Assembly (NCBI RefSeq): GCF_006539545.1
Contig: NZ_BJNF01000002.1
Coordinates: forward strand, 62,001 to 126,000
Reading direction: 5' to 3'
Source: Nitrobacter winogradskyi
GTDB lineage: Bacteria > Pseudomonadota > Alphaproteobacteria > Rhizobiales > Xanthobacteraceae
DNA length: 64,000 nucleotides
Part shown: positions 1 through 8,341 of the stretch, in pieces
Layout: the number at the start of each line of letters is the position of its first letter
Position numbering within the stretch: position 1 is the first letter of the stretch
Made by a program: the position numbers and the translations under genes
The notes under the pieces: generated by a model
Database searches by the model: none
Told to the model about the DNA's origin: nothing
What the model saw: only the letters and a program-made list of their open reading frames with translations

Positions 1-210
1 CTAAAGGCGCAGGGCATTCCGACCGCGATCTATTATCCGAGGTCGCTGCATCAACAGACCGCCTATCGGAGCTTTCCGGTCGCGGCCGGCGGCCTTGCGG
101 TCAGCGAAAGGCTGTCGACCGAGGTGATCAGCCTGCCGATGCACCCCTATCTCGATGAATCGACTCAGGACCGGATCATCGAGGCTGTGCGCGCCGCGCT
201 TCCGAACTGA
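1..210 (+). CDS. DegT/DnrJ/EryC1/StrS-family sugar aminotransferase, C-terminal fragment
   Basis: Only the last 69 codons are in the window; the frame is open from base 1 to a TGA at 208-210. The visible text GIPTAIYYPRSLHQQ followed by LSTEVISLPMHPYLDE is the typical C-terminal segment of PLP-dependent nucleotide-sugar aminotransferases of the DegT/WbpE type, which aminate keto-sugars for surface polysaccharide synthesis. The catalytic lysine and PLP pocket lie upstream, outside the window. It precedes murJ by 43 bases in the same direction, which would fit an envelope-related transcription unit. The family call is fairly firm; the sugar substrate cannot be told. Confidence 0.75.
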   Translation, partial: LKAQGIPTAIYYPRSLHQQTAYRSFPVAAGGLAVSERLSTEVISLPMHPYLDESTQDRIIEAVRAALPN

Positions 211-253
211 TTCCGGCATTTTGCGCGGCAGGGCTATCCTGTAGAAACGCCGG

Positions 254-1780
254 ATGCTTGGACGCATTTTCACCGTCGGCGGTTATACGCTGCTATCCCG
301 AATCACGGGGTTCGCGCGCGACATCATGCTCGCGGCAATTCTTGGCGCGGGGCCGGTCGCGGATGCTTTCTTCGTGGCGCTGCGATTACCCAATCATTTC
401 CGGGCGATTTTCGCCGAAGGCGCTTTCAACGCCGCATTCGTGCCCGCTTACGCGCATGTCTCCGGCGGTGGCCCGGCTTCCGCGAAATTGTTCGCCAGCC
501 GCATCTTCACGCTGCTGTTGTTGTCGCAGATGGTCCTGCTGGCGATCGCCTGGCTGTTCATGCCGCAGGTTATCGCTCTACTGGCGCCCGGTTTCGTTGA
601 CGACCCGGCTCGCGGCGAACTCGCCGTTTCGCTGACGCGGATCACCTTTCCCTATCTGCTGCTGATCACGCTGGTGACGCTGTATGGCGGGATGCTGAAC
701 GTCATGCACCGCTTCGCCAGTGCTGCGGCCGCTCCGATCCTGCTCAACCTGTCGATGATGATGGCCTTGGCGCTCGCGGCCTTTTTTCCGAGCGCCGGGC
801 ACGCGGCGGCCTGGGGCGTGCTTCTCTCCGGGTTCCTGCAATATTTTCTGTTGGCGGCGGACGCCGCGCGTCACGGCCTGATGCCACGGCTGACACGTCC
901 GACGCTGGACGCCGACGTGCGTGGTTTCTTTCGCGCGCTCGGGCCCGCGACCGTGGGCTCCATGGGAACGCAACTGGCGATGTTCGCCGATACCATCATC
1001 GCCACCTTTCTCCCGGTCGGCGCCTTGTCGGCGCTGTATTACGCCGACCGGCTGAATCAACTGCCGGTCGGGGTGATCGGCATCGCCATCGGCACCGTGC
1101 TGCTGCCGGAAATGTCGCGGCGGATCACGGGCGGCGATCTTGCGGGCGCGATGGCGTCGCAGCGCCGGGCGTTCGAATTCTCGCTGCTGTTTTCGATTCC
1201 GTTCATTGCGGCGTTTCTCACCGTGCCTGATGTCATCATGCGGGCGATGTTCGCGCGCGGCGCTTTTTCGGCGGCGGATGCGGCGGCCGCCGGCGCGACG
1301 CTCGCCGCCTACGCCGTCGGTCTCATCCCCTTCGTTCTGATCCGGAGCGCGGTGGCCACCTTCTACGCGCGCAAGAATACCGCGACGCCGGTGAAGGCCT
1401 CGCTTACCGGGCTCGGAGTCAATCTCGTGCTCAAGTTGGCTTTGATGGGCTCTCTGGCGCAGGTCGGCCTGGCGCTCGCCACCGCGGCGGGCGCCTGGAT
1501 CAACCTGCTGCTCGTGCTCGGGTTTGCGGTACGGGCGGGTTACATCGAGATCGGTCGTCCGCTGCTGATCTCGCTCGGCAGGTTCCTGATCGCCGGCGCG
1601 ATGCTCGCAGCGGCGCTGTGGTTGACGGCGCACTTCGCCTCCGGGCAATTCGCGCATTGGAGCGTGATGCGCGACGAAGCGGCGCTCGGGGTGCTGATGG
1701 TGGTCGGAACTATCGTTTATGCCGGTGCGATTCTGATGCTGTTCGGCCTGCGCTGGCTGAAATCGCTGGTGCGGGGTTAG
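254..1780 (+). CDS. murJ: MurJ, lipid II flippase
   Basis: A 508-residue polytopic inner-membrane protein of the MOP superfamily that flips the peptidoglycan precursor lipid II to the periplasmic face. The N-terminus has the MurJ signature: SRITGFARD (Arg16, Arg22) and RLPNHFRAIFAEGAFNAAFVPA, corresponding to the conserved arginines lining the cavity in characterised MurJ proteins; a further arginine is in ALYYADRLNQLP near residue 265. Hydrophobic segments run through the whole length, consistent with the family's 14 helices, and the length is normal. The ATG at 254 begins MLGRIFTVGGYTLLS, as expected. In related genomes murJ often stands alone or near trpS; here a surface-sugar aminotransferase precedes it. 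Confidence 0.95.
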   Translation: MLGRIFTVGGYTLLSRITGFARDIMLAAILGAGPVADAFFVALRLPNHFRAIFAEGAFNAAFVPAYAHVSGGGPASAKLFASRIFTLLLLSQMVLLAIAWLFMPQVIALLAPGFVDDPARGELAVSLTRITFPYLLLITLVTLYGGMLNVMHRFASAAAAPILLNLSMMMALALAAFFPSAGHAAAWGVLLSGFLQYFLLAADAARHGLMPRLTRPTLDADVRGFFRALGPATVGSMGTQLAMFADTIIATFLPVGALSALYYADRLNQLPVGVIGIAIGTVLLPEMSRRITGGDLAGAMASQRRAFEFSLLFSIPFIAAFLTVPDVIMRAMFARGAFSAADAAAAGATLAAYAVGLIPFVLIRSAVATFYARKNTATPVKASLTGLGVNLVLKLALMGSLAQVGLALATAAGAWINLLLVLGFAVRAGYIEIGRPLLISLGRFLIAGAMLAAALWLTAHFASGQFAHWSVMRDEAALGVLMVVGTIVYAGAILMLFGLRWLKSLVRG

Positions 1781-1869
1781 CGACCGTTTCAGCGGGCCGC
1801 GCGAACATTGTGCTTGGTGGTGTTCCGCTGCATTATTGTGATCATCCGGGAATATAGCTTGGAGTTCCC

Positions 1870-4176
1870 ATGGCTCCCGTCAAAGTGGCTCCCGTCAAGT
1901 TCGGCATGGGCCAGAGCGTCCGGCGCAAGGAAGATGACGCCTTCATTCGCGGCAAGGGGCGTTATACCGACGATCACGCGCCGCCCGATGCCCTGCATGC
2001 GCTGATGCTGCGTTCGCCGCATGCTCATGCGACATACAGGATCGATGTGTCGCGCGCCTGTCGCTTGCCGGGAGTTGCCCTGATCCTCACCGCGGTCGAC
2101 GTCGCCGATCTTGGAGGCTTGCCCTGTCAGGTCGAGTTGCCGGACCAGCCTTTCATTGCGCCGCCGTATCCTATCCTGCCGAAGGATGAAGTGCGGCATG
2201 TCGGAGACGCCGTTGCTTTTGTCGTGGCCGATACGGTCGAGCACGCGCGCGACGCGCTGGAGGCGATCGAGGTCGAGTGGACGCCGCTGGCCTCGGTCGC
2301 CGGCGTTGCCGATGCCGTGAAGGATGGCGCGCCCCAGGTCTGGCCCGATCACGCCGGCAACGTTCTGTTCGACGTTTCGCTCGGCGACCGGAAGGCGGCC
2401 GATGCCGCTTTCGCCGCGGCGGATGCCGTGGCGGAGATTTCGATCGTCAACCCGCGCGTCGTCACAAACTATATGGAGACGCGCGGCGTGGTCTGCGAAT
2501 ATGACGCGAGGCGAGATCATCTGACGCTGACGGTCGGCAGTCAGGGCAGCCATCGCCTGCGTGAGATTCTCTGCGAGACCGTGCTGAAGATACCGTTGGA
2601 GAAGATGCGCGTGATCTGCCCGGATGTCGGCGGCGGATTCGGCACCAAGCTGTTTCCCTATCGCGAATACGCGCTGATCGCGGTCGCCGCGAAGAAACTT
2701 CACAGGGCGATCAGATGGACGGCGGAGAGGTCGGACCATTTCGTCGGCGACTCGCAGGGGCGCGACAACGTCACGACCGCGCGCATGGCGCTGGCCAACG
2801 ACGGCAGGTTTCTCGGCATGGATGTCGATCTGATGGGAGACATGGGCGCCTATCTCTCGACCTTCGGTCCCGACATTCCCTATAGCGGGGCCGGGATGCT
2901 GCCGGGCCTCTACGATATCCAGGCATTTCATTGCCGTGTCCGCGCCGTGTTCACCAACACCGTGCCGGTCGATGCCTATCGAGGCGCGGGCCGGCCCGAG
3001 GCGGCCTATGTCGTGGAGCGGCTGGTCGATGCCGCGTCACGCAAGATCGGCATGACGCCGGATGCGATCCGGCGCAAAAACTTCATTCCCCCGGAAGCGA
3101 TGCCGTACAGGACCGCCACGGGCAAGATCTATGACTCCGGCGATTTTGCGGCACATATGACGCGCGCGATGGAGATCGCGAAATGGCAGGAGTTTGCCAG
3201 TCGTGCCGAAGCCGCAAAAGAGCTAGGCCTTGTGCGTGGCATCGGTTTGGCCACCTACGTCGAGGTTTGCGGCACCATGGGACGCGAGCGGGCGGATGTG
3301 CGGCTTGATGCCAACGGCGACGTCACGGTGCTGATCGGCACGCAATCAACCGGGCAGGGCCATGCCACCGCCTATGCGCAGATTATCGCCGATCAGTTCG
3401 GGATATCTCCCGAGCGGGTTCACATGAAGCAGGGCGACACCGATGTGGTTGCCACCGGTCTCGGCACGGGGGGGTCGAGTTCGATTCCCTCCGGCGGCGT
3501 CAGCGTCGAGCGGGCAACCCGCAAGCTCGGCGCCAAACTTCGGGAGATCGCGTCCGAGGCGCTCGAAACCAGCGTGGCCGATCTTGAGATCAGCGACGGT
3601 TCGATCCGCATCGCCGGCACCGACCGTTCCGTTTCCTTCGCCGACCTCGCGAAGCGCGCTGATCTGTCGAAGCTGACGGCCGACGAGAGTTTCAGCAGCG
3701 CTGACGGTACTTACCCGAACGGCACCCATGTCGTGGAAGCCGAGATCGATCCCGCGACTGGTAAGATCGAGTTGGTGAATTACGTGGTGGTCGACGATTT
3801 CGGCGTGACCCTGAATCCACTGCTGTTGGCGGGGCAGGTCCATGGCGGCACCATGCAGGGCATCGGGCAGTCGTTGATGGAGCAGACGGTCTATGACGTG
3901 GACGGGCAGCTTGTCACCGGAACGTTGATGGATTACGCGCTGCCGCGCGCGGCCGACGGGGTCTCGATTATTTTCGAGACCCGCAACGTTCCCTGCGCCA
4001 CCAATCCTCTCGGGATCAAGGGAGCGGGCGAGGCGGGCGCCATCGGCTCCTGCCCGGCGGTGGTCAACGCCATCATCGATGGCCTGTGGCGCGAGTACGG
4101 AATCGGCCACATCGACATGCCGGCGACTCCGGAACGGGTCTGGACTACGATCCGGGACGCTCAGCGACGCCTGTGA
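1870..4176 (+). CDS. Xanthine dehydrogenase/CO dehydrogenase-family molybdopterin-binding large subunit (form II type)
   Basis: This 768-residue protein matches the large, molybdenum-cofactor-binding subunit of the molybdenum hydroxylases (CoxL/XdhB type). It opens with GMGQSVRRKEDDAFIRGKGRYTDD, typical of CoxL-like proteins. The active-site loop reads AYRGAGR around residue 369, the form II signature, rather than the AYxCSFR of true form I CO dehydrogenase, so CO oxidation is unlikely. The catalytic glutamate is in GAGEAGA (Glu721). Family members normally work with a FAD subunit and a [2Fe-2S] subunit, but neither is encoded next to it; the flanks are murJ and a convergent CHRD gene. The substrate is unknown, probably an aldehyde or N-heterocycle. 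Confidence 0.88.
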   Translation: MAPVKVAPVKFGMGQSVRRKEDDAFIRGKGRYTDDHAPPDALHALMLRSPHAHATYRIDVSRACRLPGVALILTAVDVADLGGLPCQVELPDQPFIAPPYPILPKDEVRHVGDAVAFVVADTVEHARDALEAIEVEWTPLASVAGVADAVKDGAPQVWPDHAGNVLFDVSLGDRKAADAAFAAADAVAEISIVNPRVVTNYMETRGVVCEYDARRDHLTLTVGSQGSHRLREILCETVLKIPLEKMRVICPDVGGGFGTKLFPYREYALIAVAAKKLHRAIRWTAERSDHFVGDSQGRDNVTTARMALANDGRFLGMDVDLMGDMGAYLSTFGPDIPYSGAGMLPGLYDIQAFHCRVRAVFTNTVPVDAYRGAGRPEAAYVVERLVDAASRKIGMTPDAIRRKNFIPPEAMPYRTATGKIYDSGDFAAHMTRAMEIAKWQEFASRAEAAKELGLVRGIGLATYVEVCGTMGRERADVRLDANGDVTVLIGTQSTGQGHATAYAQIIADQFGISPERVHMKQGDTDVVATGLGTGGSSSIPSGGVSVERATRKLGAKLREIASEALETSVADLEISDGSIRIAGTDRSVSFADLAKRADLSKLTADESFSSADGTYPNGTHVVEAEIDPATGKIELVNYVVVDDFGVTLNPLLLAGQVHGGTMQGIGQSLMEQTVYDVDGQLVTGTLMDYALPRAADGVSIIFETRNVPCATNPLGIKGAGEAGAIGSCPAVVNAIIDGLWREYGIGHIDMPATPERVWTTIRDAQRRL

Positions 4177-4194
4177 AATAAGAGGGCCGGAAGC

Positions 4195-4620
4195 CTACTT
4201 CGTGACCTGCCCGCGGATTTCGCCGCCGGGATGGTCCGCGGTATGGACGTTGACGTAATACCTGCCGGCCAGCAGGTCAGCCGCTTGGGCGTCGGTCAGT
4301 GTGGCGCTGCCTTCCGACGTACTGGACGTCGCTTCGGGGATCGTAACGACAATGCCCGCATTCTGGCCGACGTCCGCAGGCCCATGGAAATGTGCGGCCG
4401 TTACCGGACCGGTCAGACCGGAGTAGGTCAGCTTCCAGGCCAGCTTTTTGGACGCGGCATCATAATGAGCGTCAAGCGCCCCGCTGCCTTTGCTGGTATT
4501 GGGGGGCACTTCGGATGCGCCGTTCAGCATGGCTTTCAGCTTTTCGGCGGACGCATGACCCGCGAGTGTGACAGCGACGGCGAGGGTGAGGACGGCGAGA
4601 AGACCCGTGTTGGCTTTCAT
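4195..4620 (-). CDS. Secreted CHRD-domain protein
   Basis: A 141-residue protein with a clear Sec signal peptide (MKANTG followed by a hydrophobic stretch and AGHASA, cleavage near residue 25). The rest is one CHRD domain, recognised by the block AAHFHGPADVGQNAG and the C-terminal HTADHPGGEIRGQV. CHRD domains occur in animal chordin and in many bacterial exported proteins; the bacterial function is not known. The gene converges on the molybdenum hydroxylase gene, 18 bases apart. The start at 4620 is supported by the signal peptide beginning right there. Domain call is firm, role unknown. Confidence 0.85.
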   Translation of the reverse strand: MKANTGLLAVLTLAVAVTLAGHASAEKLKAMLNGASEVPPNTSKGSGALDAHYDAASKKLAWKLTYSGLTGPVTAAHFHGPADVGQNAGIVVTIPEATSSTSEGSATLTDAQAADLLAGRYYVNVHTADHPGGEIRGQVTK

Positions 4621-4697
4621 CGTTTTCTCCCGAGCGGATTCCAGGTGGATGCAGGTTCCAACGAGAATTGTTGCCGCTTGTTCCTCGCCGGGAGCAG

Positions 4698-4943
4698 TTA
4701 CTTCACTCCGAACGCCTTGAAGGTGATGATGGTGTGGGTGTCCTGAATGCCGGGAATGACCTGCACCTTTTCGTTGACGAAGTGGCCGATGTCGGTGGCG
4801 TTATCGACATAGAACTTCGCCAGCAGGTCGTAGTCCCCGGCGGTGGAGTAAATTTCCGAGGCGATCTCGGCTTCGGCAAGCGCGTTGGCGACGGCGTAGG
4901 ATTGGCCAAGCTTGCACTTGAACTGAACGAAGAAGGGGACCAT
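4698..4943 (-). CDS. Stand-alone Lrp/AsnC ligand-binding (RAM) domain protein
   Basis: An 81-residue protein made only of the C-terminal effector-binding domain of Lrp/AsnC regulators; no helix-turn-helix precedes it. [18 protein letters not shown] begins the first strand, followed by [20 protein letters not shown], the characteristic G-D-YDL segment, and a C-terminal HTIITFKAF strand. I chose the ATG at 4943 because GGAG lies nine bases upstream; the longer open frame to 5195 runs back through a dispersed repeat and has no family match. Such single-domain proteins are common in Rhizobiales and probably bind amino acids as oligomers, but their targets are not established. Confidence 0.85.
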   Translation of the reverse strand: MVPFFVQFKCKLGQSYAVANALAEAEIASEIYSTAGDYDLLAKFYVDNATDIGHFVNEKVQVIPGIQDTHTIITFKAFGVK

Positions 4944-4984
4944 CGCGTATCTCCGAAAAGACGACGCGCCAATATAGCGTCCTC

Positions 4985-5085
4985 GAGCGGGGTGGATACC
5001 GGTTCGCGTGAAGAAACGCGTCAAAAACATAAAGCCAGAATCCTTCACCGTTTCCATGAAGCGGTGAAAGACTCTAGGATCATTA
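4985..5085 (+). repeat. Dispersed intergenic repeat, family A
   Basis: Contains GGATACCGGTTCGCGTGAAG followed by AAACGCGTCAAAA, the core shared with copies near 22040, 23470, 32230 and 37800. The right part holds CTTCACCGTTTCC...GCGGTGAAAGACTCTAG, a stem with the family's CTCTAG terminus. No coding content. It lies in the divergent gap between the Lrp-domain gene and thiD. Confidence 0.75.
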
Positions 5086-5118
5086 TGCTGGCGTGATCCG
5101 ACGCCTTTACGCGAGACG

Positions 5119-5934
5119 ATGATGACAGTCCCTGTTGCCTTGACCATCGCCGGCTCCGATTCCAGCGGCGGCGCGGGAATCCAGGCCGACCTCAAGACAT
5201 TCGCCGCGCTTGGTGTTTATGGAGCGTCCGTCATCACGGCGCTGACCGCGCAGAACACGCAAGGCGTCGCCGCCATCCACAACGTTCCGGCGCATTTCGT
5301 GACTGCGCAGATCGACGCGGTGTTCGGCGATCTCGATGTCGGAGCGCTCAAGATCGGGATGGTCGCCCAGGTTGCCGTCATCGATGCCATCACAGCCGGC
5401 CTGTCGCGCTGGAAGCCGGCGCATGTTGTGCTCGATCCGGTGATGGTCGCGACCTCGGGAGCGCGTCTGCTGGAGTCCGATGCGATCGAGGCATTGCGCA
5501 GCAAGCTTGTTCCGCGCGCGCAGCTGTTGACGCCAAATCTTCCGGAGGCCGCAGTCCTGCTCGACGAACCCGTTGCCGAGGGAGAGCCCGACATCGTGCG
5601 GCAGGGCCAGCGGCTGCTGGAATTCGGCTGTGCCGCGGTCTTGATCAAGGGCGGGCATATGCACGGCCCCGAGAGCATCGATTATCTTGTCACCCGCCAG
5701 GGAACAATGACCTTTGCTGCTCCGCGTGCCGTCACCAGAAATACCCATGGCACTGGCTGTTCGCTGTCGTCAGCCATCGTCGCAGGTCTGGCCAAAGGCG
5801 ACGGCATGGAAACCGCCGTGCGCGGAGCGAAAGCTTACGTGACGGCGGCGATCGCGGCCGCCGACCGGCTGAATATCGGTCGTGGCCATGGACCGATTCA
5901 TCATTTTCACCAGTTCGAGCATTTTCGTTTCTGA
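5119..5934 (+). CDS. thiD: ThiD, hydroxymethylpyrimidine/phosphomethylpyrimidine kinase
   Basis: A 271-residue ribokinase-fold enzyme that phosphorylates 4-amino-5-hydroxymethyl-2-methylpyrimidine twice for thiamine diphosphate synthesis. The N-terminal [18 protein letters not shown] binds the pyrimidine; [14 protein letters not shown] and [12 protein letters not shown] are the conserved central blocks; the anion-hole/catalytic motif is [13 protein letters not shown] near residue 210. Length is normal for the single-domain enzyme. Two ATGs in tandem at 5119 and 5122 could both serve as start. No other thi gene is adjacent. It is followed by a degenerate family-A repeat. Confidence 0.95.
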   Translation: MMTVPVALTIAGSDSSGGAGIQADLKTFAALGVYGASVITALTAQNTQGVAAIHNVPAHFVTAQIDAVFGDLDVGALKIGMVAQVAVIDAITAGLSRWKPAHVVLDPVMVATSGARLLESDAIEALRSKLVPRAQLLTPNLPEAAVLLDEPVAEGEPDIVRQGQRLLEFGCAAVLIKGGHMHGPESIDYLVTRQGTMTFAAPRAVTRNTHGTGCSLSSAIVAGLAKGDGMETAVRGAKAYVTAAIAAADRLNIGRGHGPIHHFHQFEHFRF

Positions 5935-5937
5935 TCG

Positions 5938-6018
5938 AACAGGAAGCGGAACTCCCGCGAACAGGTCATCCATCCCGGGCCAGGCCTGAGGAAATGCTTC
6001 GATCGAAAACGCCATAGA
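5938..6018 (-). repeat. Degenerate copy of dispersed repeat family A
   Basis: Read in reverse it follows the plan of the long family-A form: a GCTTCGATCGAAAACGCC arm, an imperfect CATCCCGGGCCAGGCCTGAGG hairpin in place of the clean CCTCGGG/CCCGAGG stem at 32290, and a worn TCCCGCGAACAGG. Many mismatches suggest an old copy. Confidence 0.5.
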
Positions 6019-6106
6019 GACTGATGACGGCGCAGCCATCCGGGTTGGCGCGTGTCATTGCCTTGTCATGGCGGCATGTTACCCCATGCTCATGGGGAGC
6101 TATGCG

Positions 6107-6904
6107 ATGGATGATGTCAAGCCGGATCACCGGTTCCGGACTCTGTTCATCTCCGATGTTCATCTCGGCGCCAGCGGTTCTCAGGCTGATCAGCTTCTGG
6201 ATTTTCTCAGGTATCACGATGCCGCCACGATCTATCTGGTCGGGGATATCGTCGACGGCTGGGCGCTGAAGTCGAGTTGGCACTGGCCGCAGTCGCACAA
6301 TGACTTCGTCCAGAAGATGCTGCGCAAAGCGCGCAAGGGCGCGACCATCATCTACGTGCCCGGCAATCATGATGAATTCCTGAGATCCTACTACGGAACG
6401 CATTTCGGCGGCATCGAGGTCGTCGAGAACGCGATCCACACCGGCGTTGACGGGCGGCGCTATCTCGTTATCCATGGCGATATCTTCGACCTGGTGGTTC
6501 AGAACGCGCGGTGGCTCGCCCTTCTCGGCGACAAAGCCTATGATTTCGCCATCCGGGTCAACCGCCTCGTCAACGCGTTCCGCCGCTCGTTCGGATTCCC
6601 ATACTGGTCGCTCTCGAAATGGGCGAAGTTCAAAGTGAAGAACGCGGTGAATTACATCGGTGCGTTCGAACAGACGCTCGCCAGCGAGGCAGGGCGTCAC
6701 GGCGCCGACGGCGTGATCTGCGGCCATATCCATCACGCCACGATCCGCAACGAGCACGGCATTCGCTATATGAACTGCGGCGATTGGGTGGAGAGTTGCA
6801 CCGCGCTTGCCGAACATGAGGACGGTCGGTTTGAGATCATCACATGGGCCGATCCGTTGCCCCGTTCGTCGCCTGTTTTGCCCATAAGCGCGCGGGCGGC
6901 GTAG
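6107..6904 (+). CDS. LpxH-like UDP-2,3-diacylglucosamine diphosphatase family metallophosphoesterase
   Basis: A 265-residue calcineurin-like phosphoesterase. The dinuclear metal-binding motifs occur in order: SDVHLG (Asp17, His19), GDIVDGW, GNHDEF, HGDIFD and GHIHHA. The arrangement is that of the LpxH-like family found widely in alphaproteobacteria, which would hydrolyse UDP-2,3-diacylglucosamine to lipid X in lipid A synthesis; whether this member does that or acts on another phosphoester is not shown by sequence. I chose the ATG at 6107 because GGGGAG sits eight bases upstream; an in-frame ATG at 6068 would add 13 poorly conserved residues. Confidence 0.82.
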   Translation: MDDVKPDHRFRTLFISDVHLGASGSQADQLLDFLRYHDAATIYLVGDIVDGWALKSSWHWPQSHNDFVQKMLRKARKGATIIYVPGNHDEFLRSYYGTHFGGIEVVENAIHTGVDGRRYLVIHGDIFDLVVQNARWLALLGDKAYDFAIRVNRLVNAFRRSFGFPYWSLSKWAKFKVKNAVNYIGAFEQTLASEAGRHGADGVICGHIHHATIRNEHGIRYMNCGDWVESCTALAEHEDGRFEIITWADPLPRSSPVLPISARAA

Positions 6905-7041
6905 ATTTTCAGACGGACCGCCCGATGCCTGGCATCCGCAAGCCACCGCGCGCGGTCGCCGGCGATGATCGCGGCCGAGCGGCTATGCTCCGGCCCGCGT
7001 TTCGTGGTCACCTTCGCAAATCCGTGATGGAAGATGGACGG

Positions 7042-8196
7042 TCAGGAAAAGAACGCGATCTTGTCCGCCTGGGTCATGCGCTTGAACGGAGCCATCGGAT
7101 CGGAACGCGGCGTGGGACTCGAAACAACTCCGCTCGCCAGCAGCGAGGCGCCAAGTGAAGGTGGTGCGGGGTTCTCGGAGTTCGCTTCGGGCTCGCGATC
7201 AGGATGCTCGCTTGAATTGTCTGTGATCGGTTCGGAGTCTGGCACCAGATCGGGAGTTTCCGATCCTTCAATACTGGCAAGGCTCGTACTGGCAAGACCC
7301 GTCTCGGGTTCTTCGAGATCAGGCGCTCCCATTTCAAGCGCGATCATGTCGAGCACGGCATCGTCGTGCGCCATGTCCTGTTCACTGACCTCGGCGGCGT
7401 GTGCGTCTTCGCCATGGTTTGGCGTCATCGATCCGCCGGCGGCATCGACCGGCGCGTCGTGTGCAGCAGCGGCTACCGTCTCTGATTCGTTGGCGGCAGC
7501 TTCCACCACTGCCTGCGCCTGAGACGCTGCTTCTTCGGGTAAGGCGACGATCTCATTGATCGTCTCCGGCGGCGCGGCGTCGGATCGGGACGGGGATGCC
7601 GCCGAGGCCGGGCAGTCCCACAATTCGTCGAGCGTGGTCTCGATCACGCTGAAAGCAGAATGCAGCGCCGCCATATCGTCTCTGGCGGCAAGTTGCGAAT
7701 GAGCCTTTTCGATTGCGTCGGTCTGCGAATCGAGAATATCGCAAATCCGGCTGTCTCCGCCGATCTCGCGCCAACGCCACGAGATTTCGCGAATGATGCG
7801 CACGCCGTTCTGGATCGGGACGAGTGCATCGTTCATGATGCGTTTGTCGAGCGCCGCGGTTGCGGTGGTTCTGGCCTCGATGAGACTTTTCCTGATGGCG
7901 GCGAGCGCCTTGGGCAATGCGTCGGCGGGCGTCGCCTGCTGTTGAGTCTCGATCGTTTGCTCTATGCGCGCCACGGCATCGAGCACCATCGCCGTATCGG
8001 CGCTGCGGTTGCGCCTGGCGTATTCGGCGAGGAACCACCGGCCTCTCGATGTCTCCATGAAGGCTTCGCGGATGGCGTCGAAGTCCGCCTCGCCAAGCGG
8101 CGCGGCGCTGGCAGAAATCGGCGACAGGGCGAAAGCTTCATCGGCCATGGCAAACTCATCGCGTAAATCATTTCGCGTTGCTGTAACGATCACCAT
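7042..8196 (-). CDS. Conserved hypothetical protein, helical N-half and acidic disordered C-half
   Basis: I do not recognise a named family. The 384-residue product has a helical N-terminal half (about 25-210) starting with EADFDAIREAFMETSRGRWFLAEYARR and containing TTLDELWDCP, then a long low-complexity region rich in Glu, Ala, Ser and Pro (about 210-350). It ends with the short basic/hydrophobic tail FKRMTQADKIAFFS, a kind of terminal motif I associate with Rhizobiales hypothetical proteins. No signal peptide or membrane segment. An ATG sixteen codons inside (MADEAF) is an equally possible start. It stands between the phosphoesterase and a dipeptide epimerase gene without operon contact. 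Confidence 0.7.
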   Translation of the reverse strand: MVIVTATRNDLRDEFAMADEAFALSPISASAAPLGEADFDAIREAFMETSRGRWFLAEYARRNRSADTAMVLDAVARIEQTIETQQQATPADALPKALAAIRKSLIEARTTATAALDKRIMNDALVPIQNGVRIIREISWRWREIGGDSRICDILDSQTDAIEKAHSQLAARDDMAALHSAFSVIETTLDELWDCPASAASPSRSDAAPPETINEIVALPEEAASQAQAVVEAAANESETVAAAAHDAPVDAAGGSMTPNHGEDAHAAEVSEQDMAHDDAVLDMIALEMGAPDLEEPETGLASTSLASIEGSETPDLVPDSEPITDNSSEHPDREPEANSENPAPPSLGASLLASGVVSSPTPRSDPMAPFKRMTQADKIAFFS

Positions 8197-8341
8197 GATC
8201 CGGCCTGAATCGCAATTGAATTACGCGGTTCGAATCAGAAATCCCCATTCGCTGTGTTCCGGGCGGCGGGCGCTTCACCGCTTGCCGCCCCGAGAGATTG
8301 CCGTCGCGCCATCCTCCGACGTCCCGTGAGCGTCCGGCGGA

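Noticed and set aside
578-1657. Minus-strand open frame of 359 codons inside murJ
   Set aside because: Arg/Gln/His-rich shadow of the real gene on the other strand; no family match.
1789-2931. Minus-strand open frame of 380 codons over the molybdenum hydroxylase gene
   Set aside because: Opposite-strand shadow in GC-rich coding DNA without domain or ribosome-binding site.
1870-4176. Molybdenum hydroxylase considered as CO dehydrogenase coxL
   Set aside because: The active-site loop is AYRGAGR, not the AYxCSFR of form I, and coxM/coxS are absent.
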